Source: JBBIPA01 sp963820495 (lineage in GTDB: Bacteria; Chloroflexota; Dehalococcoidia; GIF9; UBA5629). From it: 64,000 bases of DNA. This document shows, one piece after another, positions 42,532 to 50,395 of the stretch (positions within the stretch are counted from its first letter, which is position 1; every line of letters starts with the position of its first letter). A program made the position numbers and the translations under genes. The notes under the pieces are model-generated. The model was not told the DNA's origin. It saw only the letters and a list, made by a program, of their open reading frames with translations, and searched no databases. The DNA lies in contig CAWGAF010000002.1 of the NCBI GenBank assembly GCA_963820495.1, positions 868,001 through 932,000 on the forward strand, given 5' to 3'.

Positions 42532-43500
42532 TTGCAGAAGATTGGTGTTTTGACAAGCGGTGGCGATGCTCCGGGCATGAATGCCTGTATTCGTGCTGTG
42601 GTTCGCAGTGGGATGCATAAAGGCTTAGATTTGATTGGCATACGGCGCGGTTATAGCGGTCTTTTGTCAGGTGAATATGTCAGATTGAACCGTCATGCAG
42701 TAGCCAATATCATTCAGCGTGGTGGTACAATTCTAGAAAGCTCACGCTGCGAAGAGTTTAAGACTATTGAGGGTAGAAGGAAAGGAATTCAGCTGTTGGA
42801 ACGAGAAGGAATTGAAGGTCTGGTGGTTATTGGCGGAGAAGGTACCTTCCATGGGGCCGCAGCTATTGCGGAAGAGAGTGAAATAAAAATTATTGGAATC
42901 CCAGCTACAATTGATAATGATGTTTATGGTACAGACTATACTATAGGTTTCGACACTGCTATAAATACCGCTTTAGAAGCCATAGACCGTATTCGTGATA
43001 CAGCAGATGCTTTTGAGCGAGTCTTCTTTGTAGAGGTAATGGGAAGATTATCCGGTTTTATTGCTCTTGAAGTGGGAATAGCCGGTGGCGCTGAAGAAAT
43101 AATTATTTCTGAAAAGGATATCGACCTGGAAAAATTATGTAGTGTGCTAAAGGAAAGTTTCAGAAGAGGTAAGCGGAGCAGCATCGTAGTAATAGCCGAG
43201 GGCAAGGAAATAGATCGTACTATGCAGATTGCTTACTATGTCCAGCACCGTCTCAAAGTAAGCTCCCGTGTCTGTATTTTGGGGCATTTGCAGAGAGGAG
43301 GAGCACCAACAGCGAGAGACAGAGTACTAGCAACTAAACTCGGGATTGCTGCCATCGGTGGCTTAATAAAAGGAAAGCAGGGATATGTGGTAGGAGAAAG
43401 AAAGGGAGAAGTAGTATATATCCCATTCCATGATACCTGGGAGAAGAAAAAGGAACTGGATAAATGTACTCTAGAATCGCACAAGGTATTATCCGGATAA
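42532..43500 (+). CDS. pfkA: 6-phosphofructokinase (group III / mixed-substrate type)
   Basis: The 322-residue protein has GVLTSGGDAPGMNACIRAVV, VIGGEGTFHGA, the catalytic motif IPATIDNDVYGTDYTIGFDTA and EVMGRLSGFIALEVG. The GGEGT version of the nucleotide loop has glutamate where classical bacterial enzymes have aspartate (GGDGS). The following glycine is retained, which is associated with ATP rather than pyrophosphate as donor. The start is TTG 42532, preceded by TTGAGGTTGAT. It phosphorylates fructose-6-phosphate in glycolysis, downstream of the glgP reaction. A GGxGT variant is known in group III enzymes. Confidence 0.9.
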   Translation: MQKIGVLTSGGDAPGMNACIRAVVRSGMHKGLDLIGIRRGYSGLLSGEYVRLNRHAVANIIQRGGTILESSRCEEFKTIEGRRKGIQLLEREGIEGLVVIGGEGTFHGAAAIAEESEIKIIGIPATIDNDVYGTDYTIGFDTAINTALEAIDRIRDTADAFERVFFVEVMGRLSGFIALEVGIAGGAEEIIISEKDIDLEKLCSVLKESFRRGKRSSIVVIAEGKEIDRTMQIAYYVQHRLKVSSRVCILGHLQRGGAPTARDRVLATKLGIAAIGGLIKGKQGYVVGERKGEVVYIPFHDTWEKKKELDKCTLESHKVLSG

Positions 43501-43569
43501 ACATGTTCATTATATACCGCCTGTTCTTAAGAACGGGTATTATAAACCAACATAAGGGAGGAATAAAAG

Positions 43570-43731
43570 ATGAACTTGATCTGGATTTTCGCTGCGGTAG
43601 CAGCGGCATATGGCGCTATAGCGGGGTCTTTTTTCGAAAATACTCCTCTTACTGCGGTAGCATTTGGCATCCTGGCCATCGTTTTTGCCCTTGCTGCATA
43701 TAGAAACATGTCTTCCAAAAATAGTAGCTAG
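43570..43731 (+). CDS. Small two-helix membrane protein (53 residues)
   Basis: ATG 43570 follows a good ribosome site (AAGGGAGGAATAAAAG). The peptide has two hydrophobic segments: LIWIFAAVAAAYGAIAGSF, then a short hydrophilic turn (FENTP) and LTAVAFGILAIVFALAAY, ending in NMSSKNSS. It is too short for confident family assignment. A perfect 18-bp palindrome (CCTGTTCTTAAGAACGGG, 43520-43537, one G-T pair) precedes it and could be an operator or hairpin. A strong ribosome site and a coherent membrane pattern support a real gene. Confidence 0.6.
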   Translation: MNLIWIFAAVAAAYGAIAGSFFENTPLTAVAFGILAIVFALAAYRNMSSKNSS

Positions 43732-44055
43732 AGATAAATAAAAATATCCTGAATTATTTCCTCTGTTAATAACGAGAGGGCGGCATAGATCATTAGTCCA
43801 GCCTTGATTATGTTTTTCTGTACTCCAGTATGACATTAAAACTGAACTGATTCTTAAGGGTCGGGTCAATGCTTCCTTCCTGACCATAAGGACTGAGACA
43901 CTAAGCTCGCAATGTTTATCCTTATGGCACTTTAGTAAACACCACCGATTGGCTGAAAATATAAACTAAACTGAATAATATTAACAACAGTATAACTACG
44001 GTAGTTATTTTAAAAACCGTTTGATTATATATATAAACATATAAGAGACATTAAG
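43732..44055. promoter_or_regulatory. 324-bp leader with inverted repeats upstream of the CheC-like gene
   Basis: No reading frame is convincing. CCATAAGGA (43884-43892) and TCCTTATGG (43919-43927) form a 9-bp stem around a 26-nt loop that holds a second small stem. Farther down, ATAACTACGGTAGTTAT (43992-44008) is a perfect 17-bp palindrome, about 48 bp before ATG 44056. The first may be a structured leader and the second an operator. Neither matches a riboswitch or box that I know. Confidence 0.45.
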
Positions 44056-44700
44056 ATGCCTAATATTACAACGCAGGATAAAGCAAAACCAGAGATGTGT
44101 AACCTTCCGATTGTAGAAGGAATAACAAACGCTATTAAGGGCATTTCTCAAATGATTGGTCACGAAATTAAAATTGACTCAATTGAAATGGGACAAATTC
44201 CTACCAAGGATATATCTAATATATTTGGGGGAGATGATGCACCGGCAATAGGAACTTACCTGGCATTTTCAGGTGCAGCTAATGGGCATTTCTTGATAGC
44301 ATATAAACCAGAATTAGCATATACGCTATTAAACATGGCCACAGGTAATAATCCTGGCATTTTTAGAACCTTAAAAGAAATGGACCAGTCAACTCTGGGG
44401 GAAATGGGTAATATTATGGGTATTTCTTTTCTGGATGCCCTACAGAATACACTTGGAGTATCTTTACAACTTTCCACACCAGTGGTGTTACTTGATAGAG
44501 CCAGGGCATTGCTAGATATTGCCTTGACGGAGATTTTACAAGAGCACAATAGTATATTTATTGTCAAATCTATGCTGGATGTTAATCAGAGAAAGGTACA
44601 GGGAATATTTTTGATAGCATTAGACTCCGGTTTCATACAAACGCCTCTGAAAATATCCGGTAAGCCCCTATTAGAAAATATCGAATGTAGCTATATATAA
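44056..44700 (+). CDS. CheC-like phosphatase family protein
   Basis: The 214-residue protein resembles CheC/CheX/FliY. It has LSFSGAANGHF-type strands, AYTLLNMATGNNPG, and the active-site-type helix TLGEMGNIMGISFLDAL (about 113-128), with the E-x2-N pair used for phosphate hydrolysis in CheC. A second E-x2-N helix, present in typical CheC, is not evident, so it may have one active site like some relatives. CheC proteins dephosphorylate CheY-P and help adaptation. No CheY with an intact acceptor lies next to it. The nearest receivers (45620 and 49044) lack the phospho-aspartate, and the one at 47246 has it. Confidence 0.7.
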   Translation: MPNITTQDKAKPEMCNLPIVEGITNAIKGISQMIGHEIKIDSIEMGQIPTKDISNIFGGDDAPAIGTYLAFSGAANGHFLIAYKPELAYTLLNMATGNNPGIFRTLKEMDQSTLGEMGNIMGISFLDALQNTLGVSLQLSTPVVLLDRARALLDIALTEILQEHNSIFIVKSMLDVNQRKVQGIFLIALDSGFIQTPLKISGKPLLENIECSYI

Positions 44701-44795
44701 GCAAGATGTTTTATATATTATATAAAGAATAGGATTAATTGTATCTACTAAATGGCGGTGACATTTAATATCGCGGTTAAGTGCAGGAGGAACCC

Positions 44796-45380
44796 ATGGG
44801 TGAACTAAATAAGAAGTCTATACAGAATAGCAGTAATATAGTTACCATGGAGACAAAGGATGTCGGCAGGAAGCAAATACCTTGCCCAGAAACCGTACCG
44901 GATAATTCAGTTGGCTTAAAAACCCAGGAAGCCACTACTCTTGAAATCTCAGAAATGCTGCTGGCAAATAATACTACGCCCCCAACTACCAAGCCATTAT
45001 CTACAGCAGTTTCAAACGAAAGCCACGAAGCATGTACAACTGACAGACAAGTTGGCCCGCTTGGAGTACATCTGGCTGAGCTTTCACTACGCTTGTCGGA
45101 AATAGTATTGAGGATCAATGAATTGGAAAATGGAAGCAGTTTAGCTCGTCAAGCATCAGCTCCAGAAATGAAGTCAGCTATTCAACAAGTTCAGAATATT
45201 AATAAACAATTGGAATTTCTAACAGAAGGCTTGCGGAATACACCTGACTATAATATAGGCAAGACATTTATTTGTAGTTCTTGTGGAACTACTGGAACAG
45301 TTGCTGTCAGGGTAAAGTGCACTAACTGTAAACATGAAAGCTGGTGGGGACGGTGGTTTCAGGATAAACAGACTATTTAA
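44796..45380 (+). CDS. Coiled-coil protein with C-terminal zinc ribbon, function unknown
   Basis: From ATG 44796 (AGGAGG 7 bases upstream) the protein has 194 residues. The first 90 are Ser/Thr/Pro-rich and probably disordered. Then come two helical stretches with heptad-like leucines (HLAELSLRLSEIVLRINELENG and IQQVQNINKQLEFLTEGL). The C-terminus is a zinc ribbon, FICSSCGTTG ... VKCTNCKHESWWGRWF. I recognise no family. Its place between a CheC-like gene and a histidine kinase suggests a signalling or adaptor role. An earlier GTG at 44781 lies before the ribosome site and is not preferred. Confidence 0.65.
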   Translation: MGELNKKSIQNSSNIVTMETKDVGRKQIPCPETVPDNSVGLKTQEATTLEISEMLLANNTTPPTTKPLSTAVSNESHEACTTDRQVGPLGVHLAELSLRLSEIVLRINELENGSSLARQASAPEMKSAIQQVQNINKQLEFLTEGLRNTPDYNIGKTFICSSCGTTGTVAVRVKCTNCKHESWWGRWFQDKQTI

Positions 45381-45473
45381 CTTACCTATTAATTCCTTAC
45401 TATTAAACCAATATCACAATTTGAATTAATAGAATAATAAAAATAGAATTCAGGTTTAATTTGTAGTAGTGAC

Positions 45474-45503
45474 TTGACAAAGTTAATAAGATTGCGATAT
45501 TTT
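45474..45503 (+). promoter_or_regulatory. Candidate promoter for the histidine kinase gene
   Basis: TTGACA (45474-45479), an 18-bp spacer and TATTTT (45498-45503) lie 116 bp upstream of ATG 45620 in a long AT-rich gap. The -35 is perfect and the -10 is weak, so this is a plausible but unconfirmed start for the kinase-regulator pair. Confidence 0.45.
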
Positions 45504-45619
45504 ATTAAGCTAGTTTGATTTATATCGTTTACGTGTTATCTATGTGCACGTCGTTAATATAAATTATGATAGCACGTTAAAGTACAAAAACTGTGGTAGC
45601 TTAATTTTGCAGGGCAGGG

Positions 45620-47191
45620 ATGAATAAAGAAAGAGTGCTGGTCGTTGACCAAGAGCCAAAAGTACTACATGCAGTTGAAGCTGCCCTTTGTGAGGAAGAT
45701 TATACCATTTATTTTTCTCAGACTGTCACGGATGCTTTTACAATTCTCAATGAAAAATCGATAGATCTTTTGATAATCAGTGTGAGCATGCCAGCCAATA
45801 CTACTCCCGAACTTCTACACCAAGCACATCTCATAAATCCTTCTATTGGTTCAATCGCAATGTGTACTAATGATACTAGAGGCCTGCTTACTAAGTCATT
45901 TCTGGCCGGTGCCCAAGCTGTCTTAGTGAAGCCATTTGAAGAACAAGGATTGAAAACAGTTGTCGAAGAAGTTTTACAAGATAGCAGAATGACCAAAGAA
46001 AATATGCGCCGTAAAACTCTGTTTCCATTATTTGAATTGAACAAATCCCTAGTTTCCGAGTTAGATGCCAATAAAATCTTCAATCGAATTGTCCGTGTTA
46101 TTTGTATTGAGACCAGAGCAGATAAAGTATCAGTAATGCTGCTAAATGAAGCGTCTAATGAGTTAGTCGTTATGGCAGCATTAGGTTTATCAAAAGCAAT
46201 GATAGGTAAAAGCCTGCAGGAATCCGGCAATAATATATCCTGGACTGTAATGAAGACAGGAAAAGCACTATTGCTTAATGCAGAGTCCCAGGATAGAGTA
46301 GCCAATGTGAAGTCAGGTATTATTTCTTCTTTATGCGTTCCTTTATCGGTGAAAGGGAAAACCATCGGTGTGATTAACTGTAGTAAAAAGTATGGTAAGC
46401 ACCCTTTTACGCAAAGTGACCTAGAGCTTCTACATATACTGGCTGGGCAGGCAGCTATTGCTATCGAAAATACAAGGCTTTTCAAAGACCTCCAACTAAA
46501 TAAAAGCAATGTTGAGATGTTTTTAAAAAAGTGCCTTACTGCCGAAGAAGATGAGCGGCGAAGAATATCAACAGAGTTGCATGATGGATTGGCACAATGG
46601 ATGTCGAGCGTTTCATATGCTATTCAACTAAGCAGTACTTACTTGGACAGAATGAATATTGAAAAAGCACGTGAAGAGATTCAGCGGGCAGGTTCAATTA
46701 TTAGTCAAAGTATTAAAGAATTACGCCGTGTTATTCTTGATCTCCATCCCTCAACGCTGGCTGAACTAGGAATGATTGGAGCTCTAAAGCAAAACATAAA
46801 AGCTTTCAGTGATGAAGCTGGTATCTTTTGTCATTTTAGTATAACCGGCGAGCCCATACCTTTATCTCCTGCACAAGAGATAACCATCTACCGCATTTTG
46901 TCAGAAGCTCTTAATAATGTGCGGAGGCATTCTCGTGCCTCCCTGGTTGAACTTGGTCTGAAATTTGAGAAAGGGTACATTACGGTCGAAATTGCTGATA
47001 ATGGAAAAGGGTTTAATCTTGACGAAACAATCAAAAATCAAGTGGCGGAAGGAAATATTGGCTTAATAAGCATGAGGGAAAGATCTGAAATCATTGGAGG
47101 AAGTTTGGAGATAAATACGTCGATTGGTAATGGAACAACAGTATCAGTGAGAATTCCGGTTTCTGTGACACAACCTCTATGTGAAGTCTAA
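45620..47191 (+). CDS. Pseudo-receiver / GAF / HisKA_3 histidine kinase
   Basis: The 523-residue protein has three parts. Residues 1-125 are a receiver-like domain with VLVVDQEPKVL and KPFEE, but DLLIISVSMP has Ser54 where the phospho-aspartate should be. Residues about 140-290 are a GAF domain (VIRVICIETRADKVSVMLLNE, SSLCVPLSVKGKTIGVINC). The C-terminus is a NarX-type kinase: EDERRRISTELHDGLAQW (His about 320), then ALNNVRRHS and the ATPase loops IADNGKGFNLDE and GNIGLISMRERSEIIGG. It should phosphorylate the NarL-type regulator immediately downstream. The receiver-like part probably only senses or docks. Confidence 0.85.
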   Translation: MNKERVLVVDQEPKVLHAVEAALCEEDYTIYFSQTVTDAFTILNEKSIDLLIISVSMPANTTPELLHQAHLINPSIGSIAMCTNDTRGLLTKSFLAGAQAVLVKPFEEQGLKTVVEEVLQDSRMTKENMRRKTLFPLFELNKSLVSELDANKIFNRIVRVICIETRADKVSVMLLNEASNELVVMAALGLSKAMIGKSLQESGNNISWTVMKTGKALLLNAESQDRVANVKSGIISSLCVPLSVKGKTIGVINCSKKYGKHPFTQSDLELLHILAGQAAIAIENTRLFKDLQLNKSNVEMFLKKCLTAEEDERRRISTELHDGLAQWMSSVSYAIQLSSTYLDRMNIEKAREEIQRAGSIISQSIKELRRVILDLHPSTLAELGMIGALKQNIKAFSDEAGIFCHFSITGEPIPLSPAQEITIYRILSEALNNVRRHSRASLVELGLKFEKGYITVEIADNGKGFNLDETIKNQVAEGNIGLISMRERSEIIGGSLEINTSIGNGTTVSVRIPVSVTQPLCEV

Positions 47192-47245
47192 TTCCATATT
47201 TATGTTTCTTTTTCAATAGATTCTCAGGAAAGGCAGGTAGTTGAC

Positions 47246-47875
47246 ATGAAGATAAAGGTGCTTTTAACAGACGATCAACAATTGGTACGCGAAGGTTTAC
47301 GTCGGATGCTAGAGTTAGACGACGAAATAAAAGTGGTTGGCGAAGCTAGTTCTGGCGAAGAGGCTCTTAGAAAAGCTAAAGAATTGAATCCAGATATCAT
47401 ATTGATGGATATAAGGATGCCAGGAATGAGCGGTATTGAAGCAACTCGCCAGCTCAAAGCACAGGGATGTACAGCCAATATTATTATTTTAACTATTTAC
47501 GAGGACAAATTCTTAGCACAGTCTGCTGAGGCTGGCGCTTCAGGTTACCTGCTTAAAGATATTAAACAGGAAGAGCTCGTAAAGGCAATAAAGTTTGCCT
47601 ACGAAGGTCAGTCACCTTTTTCCCCTTCTATTACAAAAACTCTTTTTAAACAGTTTGCTACCATGGTAGAGAACACCCGTAAGACTATTTTAACTCCTAG
47701 GCAGCTTGATATTCTACGACTTATTGCTGGTGGTATTACTAACAAAAATATCGCTCAAAAACTGTACCTTAGTGAAGCTACCGTCAAGAGAGAAACGAGC
47801 ACTATATTTGCTAAGCTTGAGGCAACTGACAGAACACAAGCTGTAGCCGAGGCTTATACAAAAAATTTGCTATAA
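47246..47875 (+). CDS. NarL/LuxR-family response regulator
   Basis: This 209-residue regulator has an intact receiver (LLTDDQQLVREGL, D55 in ILMDIRMPGMSG, KDI) and a C-terminal LuxR-type helix-turn-helix: LTPRQLDILRLIAGGITNKNIAQKLYLSEATVKRETSTIFAKL. It sits 54 bp downstream of the GAF histidine kinase and is its likely partner. Before the IS insertion, its 3' end was within about 220 bp of the archaellum promoter, so it is a candidate controller of that locus. Target sites are not known. The stop is 49 bp from IS copy 2. Confidence 0.88.
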   Translation: MKIKVLLTDDQQLVREGLRRMLELDDEIKVVGEASSGEEALRKAKELNPDIILMDIRMPGMSGIEATRQLKAQGCTANIIILTIYEDKFLAQSAEAGASGYLLKDIKQEELVKAIKFAYEGQSPFSPSITKTLFKQFATMVENTRKTILTPRQLDILRLIAGGITNKNIAQKLYLSEATVKRETSTIFAKLEATDRTQAVAEAYTKNLL

Positions 47876-47924
47876 CCATCGTTAAACCTGAATTAAAAGC
47901 GTTTAAAATCAATAATCACCGCTT

Positions 47925-48867
47925 CGCTTAATTCTCCGTAAATATCCGACAGTCTACCTCCTTCTTTAATCTTTGTAATGGTGGCTTCATCCCTAAGCTC
48001 ATATGTGGACGATGATAATGATAGCGCTTCAGGAAAGATTCTACCATTTCTATGCACTCAGGCAATTGTTTAGCACGATATTTTGACCAGCCCAGGCACT
48101 CTTTTCTTACCGTTCTGTTGAAACTCTCAATATAAGATTGTTCATTTTTACGATATGGCCTAGCTACCCTGTGACGATCACAGAAAGAATGTACATGCAT
48201 GAGGAAGTCTGCCTTAAACTCTGGACCGCCATCAGTCTGAATAAGATGCACATGCTGCCCAAATCTCCTCTTCATACTCTTAACTAGAAATCTGGAACCG
48301 TACCTGGCAGTGAGCTCCGGAGCTAATAGAATATCTGCCTCTCTGGTAAAAATGTCTATCGCAGTGAATGCATAAATGTCCCCGAAATCAATTGTATCCA
48401 TCTGAATTACTTCTCTGGGCATTGATGCTTTTGGTATCAATCCTCTCACTTTATTTTTCTTCCATTTGGACCGAATTAAATATTTCTCCGCTAGTATCTC
48501 ATATATCTTAGGAACCGAGAGGTGGATACCACGTTCAAGCTCTAAATAATATTGAATCTTCTGACCACAACAATAGTATTCGCGCTCCCTGATTTCCCAG
48601 ACTAATCTCTTTACTAGCGGGTCTACTTGCCTTCTTTTCCTCTCACCTTTCTTGGATTGCTCGTAGTTATCCAGGAATGAGAGAAGTCCATGTTCTTTGA
48701 TGTTCTGTATCCAGATATGTATGGTCTCGCGATTTTTATCCAGCCTTTTAGCAATGTGTACCTTAGGAATTCCTTGTTCATATAACTCCCAGCAAAGTGT
48801 TATTAATGTCCTGTTTTGCATGTCCATGATTTTACATGGACTGTCGGATTTCTACGGAAACATTGCG
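47925..48867 (-). mobile_element. Insertion sequence copy 2 (IS481-like), 943 bp
   Basis: This is the reverse-orientation twin of the element at 38523-39465, with the same ends (CGCTTAATTCTCC on the left, AAACATTGCG on the right) and the same length. CGCTT is repeated on both sides (47920-47924 and 48868-48872), a 5-bp target duplication different from GGGGT at copy 1. Each copy therefore inserted on its own. This copy separates the NarL-type regulator from the archaellum promoter. Confidence 0.9.
47928..48827 (-). CDS. DDE transposase of IS copy 2
   Basis: This 299-residue transposase is identical in sequence to that at 38563-39462, with the same helix-turn-helix and DDE core (QMDTIDF, QTDGGPEF, NEQSYIESFN). 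The gene reads away from the archaellum locus. As in copy 1, a hairpin covers the start codon, so accidental read-through should give little protein. Identity of both copies implies recent transposition or gene conversion. Confidence 0.9.
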   Translation of the reverse strand: MDMQNRTLITLCWELYEQGIPKVHIAKRLDKNRETIHIWIQNIKEHGLLSFLDNYEQSKKGERKRRQVDPLVKRLVWEIREREYYCCGQKIQYYLELERGIHLSVPKIYEILAEKYLIRSKWKKNKVRGLIPKASMPREVIQMDTIDFGDIYAFTAIDIFTREADILLAPELTARYGSRFLVKSMKRRFGQHVHLIQTDGGPEFKADFLMHVHSFCDRHRVARPYRKNEQSYIESFNRTVRKECLGWSKYRAKQLPECIEMVESFLKRYHYHRPHMSLGMKPPLQRLKKEVDCRIFTEN

Positions 48868-48972
48868 CGCTTCCTTCTTGTTGCCCCCAGCCATTGTTAA
48901 CCTCACACTACGCCTAATAGAAATACCCTCACGTATTTATTTTAGCTCATCTGGTCAGTATTATTAACCCAT

Positions 48973-49000
48973 TTGGTACTTTGACCAGAGTTCCTATAAT
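48973..49000 (+). promoter_or_regulatory. Candidate promoter of the archaellum locus
   Basis: TTGGTA (48973-48978), a 16-bp spacer and TATAAT (48995-49000) lie 43 bp upstream of ATG 49044. The -10 is perfect and the spacing is slightly short. This is a bacterial-type promoter in front of archaeal-type genes, as expected if the locus is native to a bacterium. It lies 100 bp from the end of IS copy 2. Confidence 0.6.
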
Positions 49001-49043
49001 GCCAAAATTGAGCCTGTAAAATACTCACATGAGGAGTTAAATA

Positions 49044-49514
49044 ATGGCGGAAACCTTATTCAATGAATTACCCCCGGTATATAGCTATACCACCAGTGTT
49101 TCCGATGTAATACGAGTAGTACTAGTTGACAGTCGTGAGGCCATGCGTGAAGGCCTTCGCCAGATGTTAAACGGTGATGAAACTATAAAAGTAATTGGCG
49201 AAGCAAGAAATGGTAAGGAAGCCTTGAATCAGATTCAAAAACTATATCCTGACATTATAGTTTTAGGCATCGAAATGCAGGAGACAGATGGTTCCAAGAT
49301 TATCGATCAGATAAAGCACTCTCTGAATAATATCGGCATTATAGTACTGAGTGACGATCAAAGTATCCTTGTGTCTACTATTAAGAAGGGGGTATCGGGT
49401 TTTCTCAGCAGAAATATCAGCCGTAACGAGTTAGTTTCGGCAATTCGTATTATATATCTTTGGCGCTCAATTCTATTCCAAGATGAAGATCATTTTACGC
49501 TGATTAAACTGTAG
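49044..49514 (+). CDS. Stand-alone pseudo-receiver protein
   Basis: This 156-residue protein is a receiver domain with no output module. It has the fold landmarks (VVLVDSREAMREGLRQML, GEARNGKEAL, IIVLSDDQ), but the acceptor aspartate is Gly75 (IIVLGIEMQETDG in place of the usual LLDIxMP). The conserved lysine is arginine in FLSRNIS. It cannot be phosphorylated in the usual way. The N-terminal 25 residues are an extra stretch before the fold. The domain is closest to the NarL type, like the regulator at 47246. It is the first gene after the archaellum promoter and precedes archaellin, so it may act as a constitutive switch or adaptor. That is inference. Confidence 0.8.
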   Translation: MAETLFNELPPVYSYTTSVSDVIRVVLVDSREAMREGLRQMLNGDETIKVIGEARNGKEALNQIQKLYPDIIVLGIEMQETDGSKIIDQIKHSLNNIGIIVLSDDQSILVSTIKKGVSGFLSRNISRNELVSAIRIIYLWRSILFQDEDHFTLIKL

Positions 49515-49548
49515 TAAGGTTTAGATCACTTGGTCCAGAATACGTTTT

Positions 49549-49577
49549 AAGGAGGTGCAAAATTGGAAGGAGTTTGA
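49549..49577 (+). promoter_or_regulatory. Perfect Shine-Dalgarno before a four-codon reading frame
   Basis: AAGGAGGT (49549-49556) is followed at 6 bases by TTG GAA GGA GTT TGA (49563-49577). A strong ribosome site on a tiny frame between the pseudo-receiver and archaellin could be a leader that affects arlB translation, or the remains of a deleted gene. A hairpin GGTCTA ... TAGACC (49590-49612) follows. Confidence 0.35.
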
Positions 49578-49677
49578 AAACTAATTGATGGTCTATTTCA
49601 TTTAAGTAGACCTGGATTAGCTTAACAAATTAAATTGGATTCAATCCCAAAAAACAAATTAAGGAGGAAAAGAAAGA

Positions 49678-50298
49678 ATGTTCAAAAAGTTTATGAAAGC
49701 CATGGCGGGGCTGCATAAGGATGACCGCGGTATGACGGGATTAGAAACTGCAATTATCCTTATCGCATTCGTCACCGTAGCTGCCGTGTTTGGTTACGCG
49801 GTGCTAAGTGCTGGTCTCTTCTCTGCGGAAAGGGGTAAAGAAACGATTTATGCTGGATTGCAGCAGGCCAAAAGTAATCTCGAGTTAGCCGGTTCGGTTA
49901 TAGCAACGAGCACTGATAATAATACCGAGGTTGACACAATCAAAATTGGGGTCAGAAATGCGATTGCAGGGAACGCAATCGATATGCATCCGTGTGACGG
50001 TACTAGCAGTGCTACCAATAAGTGTGTGATCAGCCTGACTACCAAAGACGACTACTTTAATAATATCAAATGGGATAAAGTCGCTATAGGAGCTGCCGAC
50101 ACTGACAATTTGCTGGAAGTAGGAGAGCAATTCGAAATAACAATAGATTTGTCAGACCTCGGAGATCTCAATACTTTGACTAATCCTTTGGTGGCCAATA
50201 GTTACTTTAGTATCCAATTCAAACCGGACCTTGGCTCCACGATAACCGTACAGAGAACATTACCAGCTGGATTAGATCCTGTAATGGACCTTCATTAA
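49678..50298 (+). CDS. arlB: Archaellin (archaeal-type flagellin)
   Basis: The 206-residue protein has a class III signal peptide: an 18-residue basic leader ending DDRG, then MTGLETAIILIAFVTVAAVFGYAVLSAG. Cleavage is expected after G18, leaving glutamate at +5, as in archaellins. The helix continues into LFSAERGKETIYAGLQQAKSNLELAG, the archaeal flagellin N-domain pattern. The C-terminal region is a beta-rich surface domain (VGEQFEITIDLSDLGDL, YFSIQFKP). One NxT sequon (DNNTEV) is present. AAGGAGGAAAAG precedes the ATG. It is the filament subunit. No second archaellin is in the window, nor is the peptidase (ArlK/PibD). Confidence 0.9.
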   Translation: MFKKFMKAMAGLHKDDRGMTGLETAIILIAFVTVAAVFGYAVLSAGLFSAERGKETIYAGLQQAKSNLELAGSVIATSTDNNTEVDTIKIGVRNAIAGNAIDMHPCDGTSSATNKCVISLTTKDDYFNNIKWDKVAIGAADTDNLLEVGEQFEITIDLSDLGDLNTLTNPLVANSYFSIQFKPDLGSTITVQRTLPAGLDPVMDLH

Positions 50299-50343
50299 TT
50301 TTGGTCGATAATAGTAGTTGAGGTCCATATAGCTTAGTTAAAA

Positions 50344-50375
50344 AGGGGGTCATTTCTCCTGAGAAATGACCCCCT
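50344..50375 (+). terminator. 15-bp perfect hairpin after arlB (attenuator or RNA-stability element)
   Basis: AGGGGGTCATTTCTC (50344-50358) and GAGAAATGACCCCCT (50361-50375) are perfect complements separated by two bases. No T-run follows, so complete intrinsic termination is unlikely. Its place between archaellin and the machinery genes fits partial attenuation or 3'-end protection, giving more subunit than assembly proteins. Confidence 0.65.
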
Positions 50376-50395
50376 CTAACCAAAGGGTGCATGCC

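Noticed and set aside
38518..48872. Composite transposon formed by the two IS copies
   Set aside because: Each copy has its own different 5-bp target duplication (GGGGT and CGCTT), so each inserted singly; a composite would share one duplication at its outer ends.
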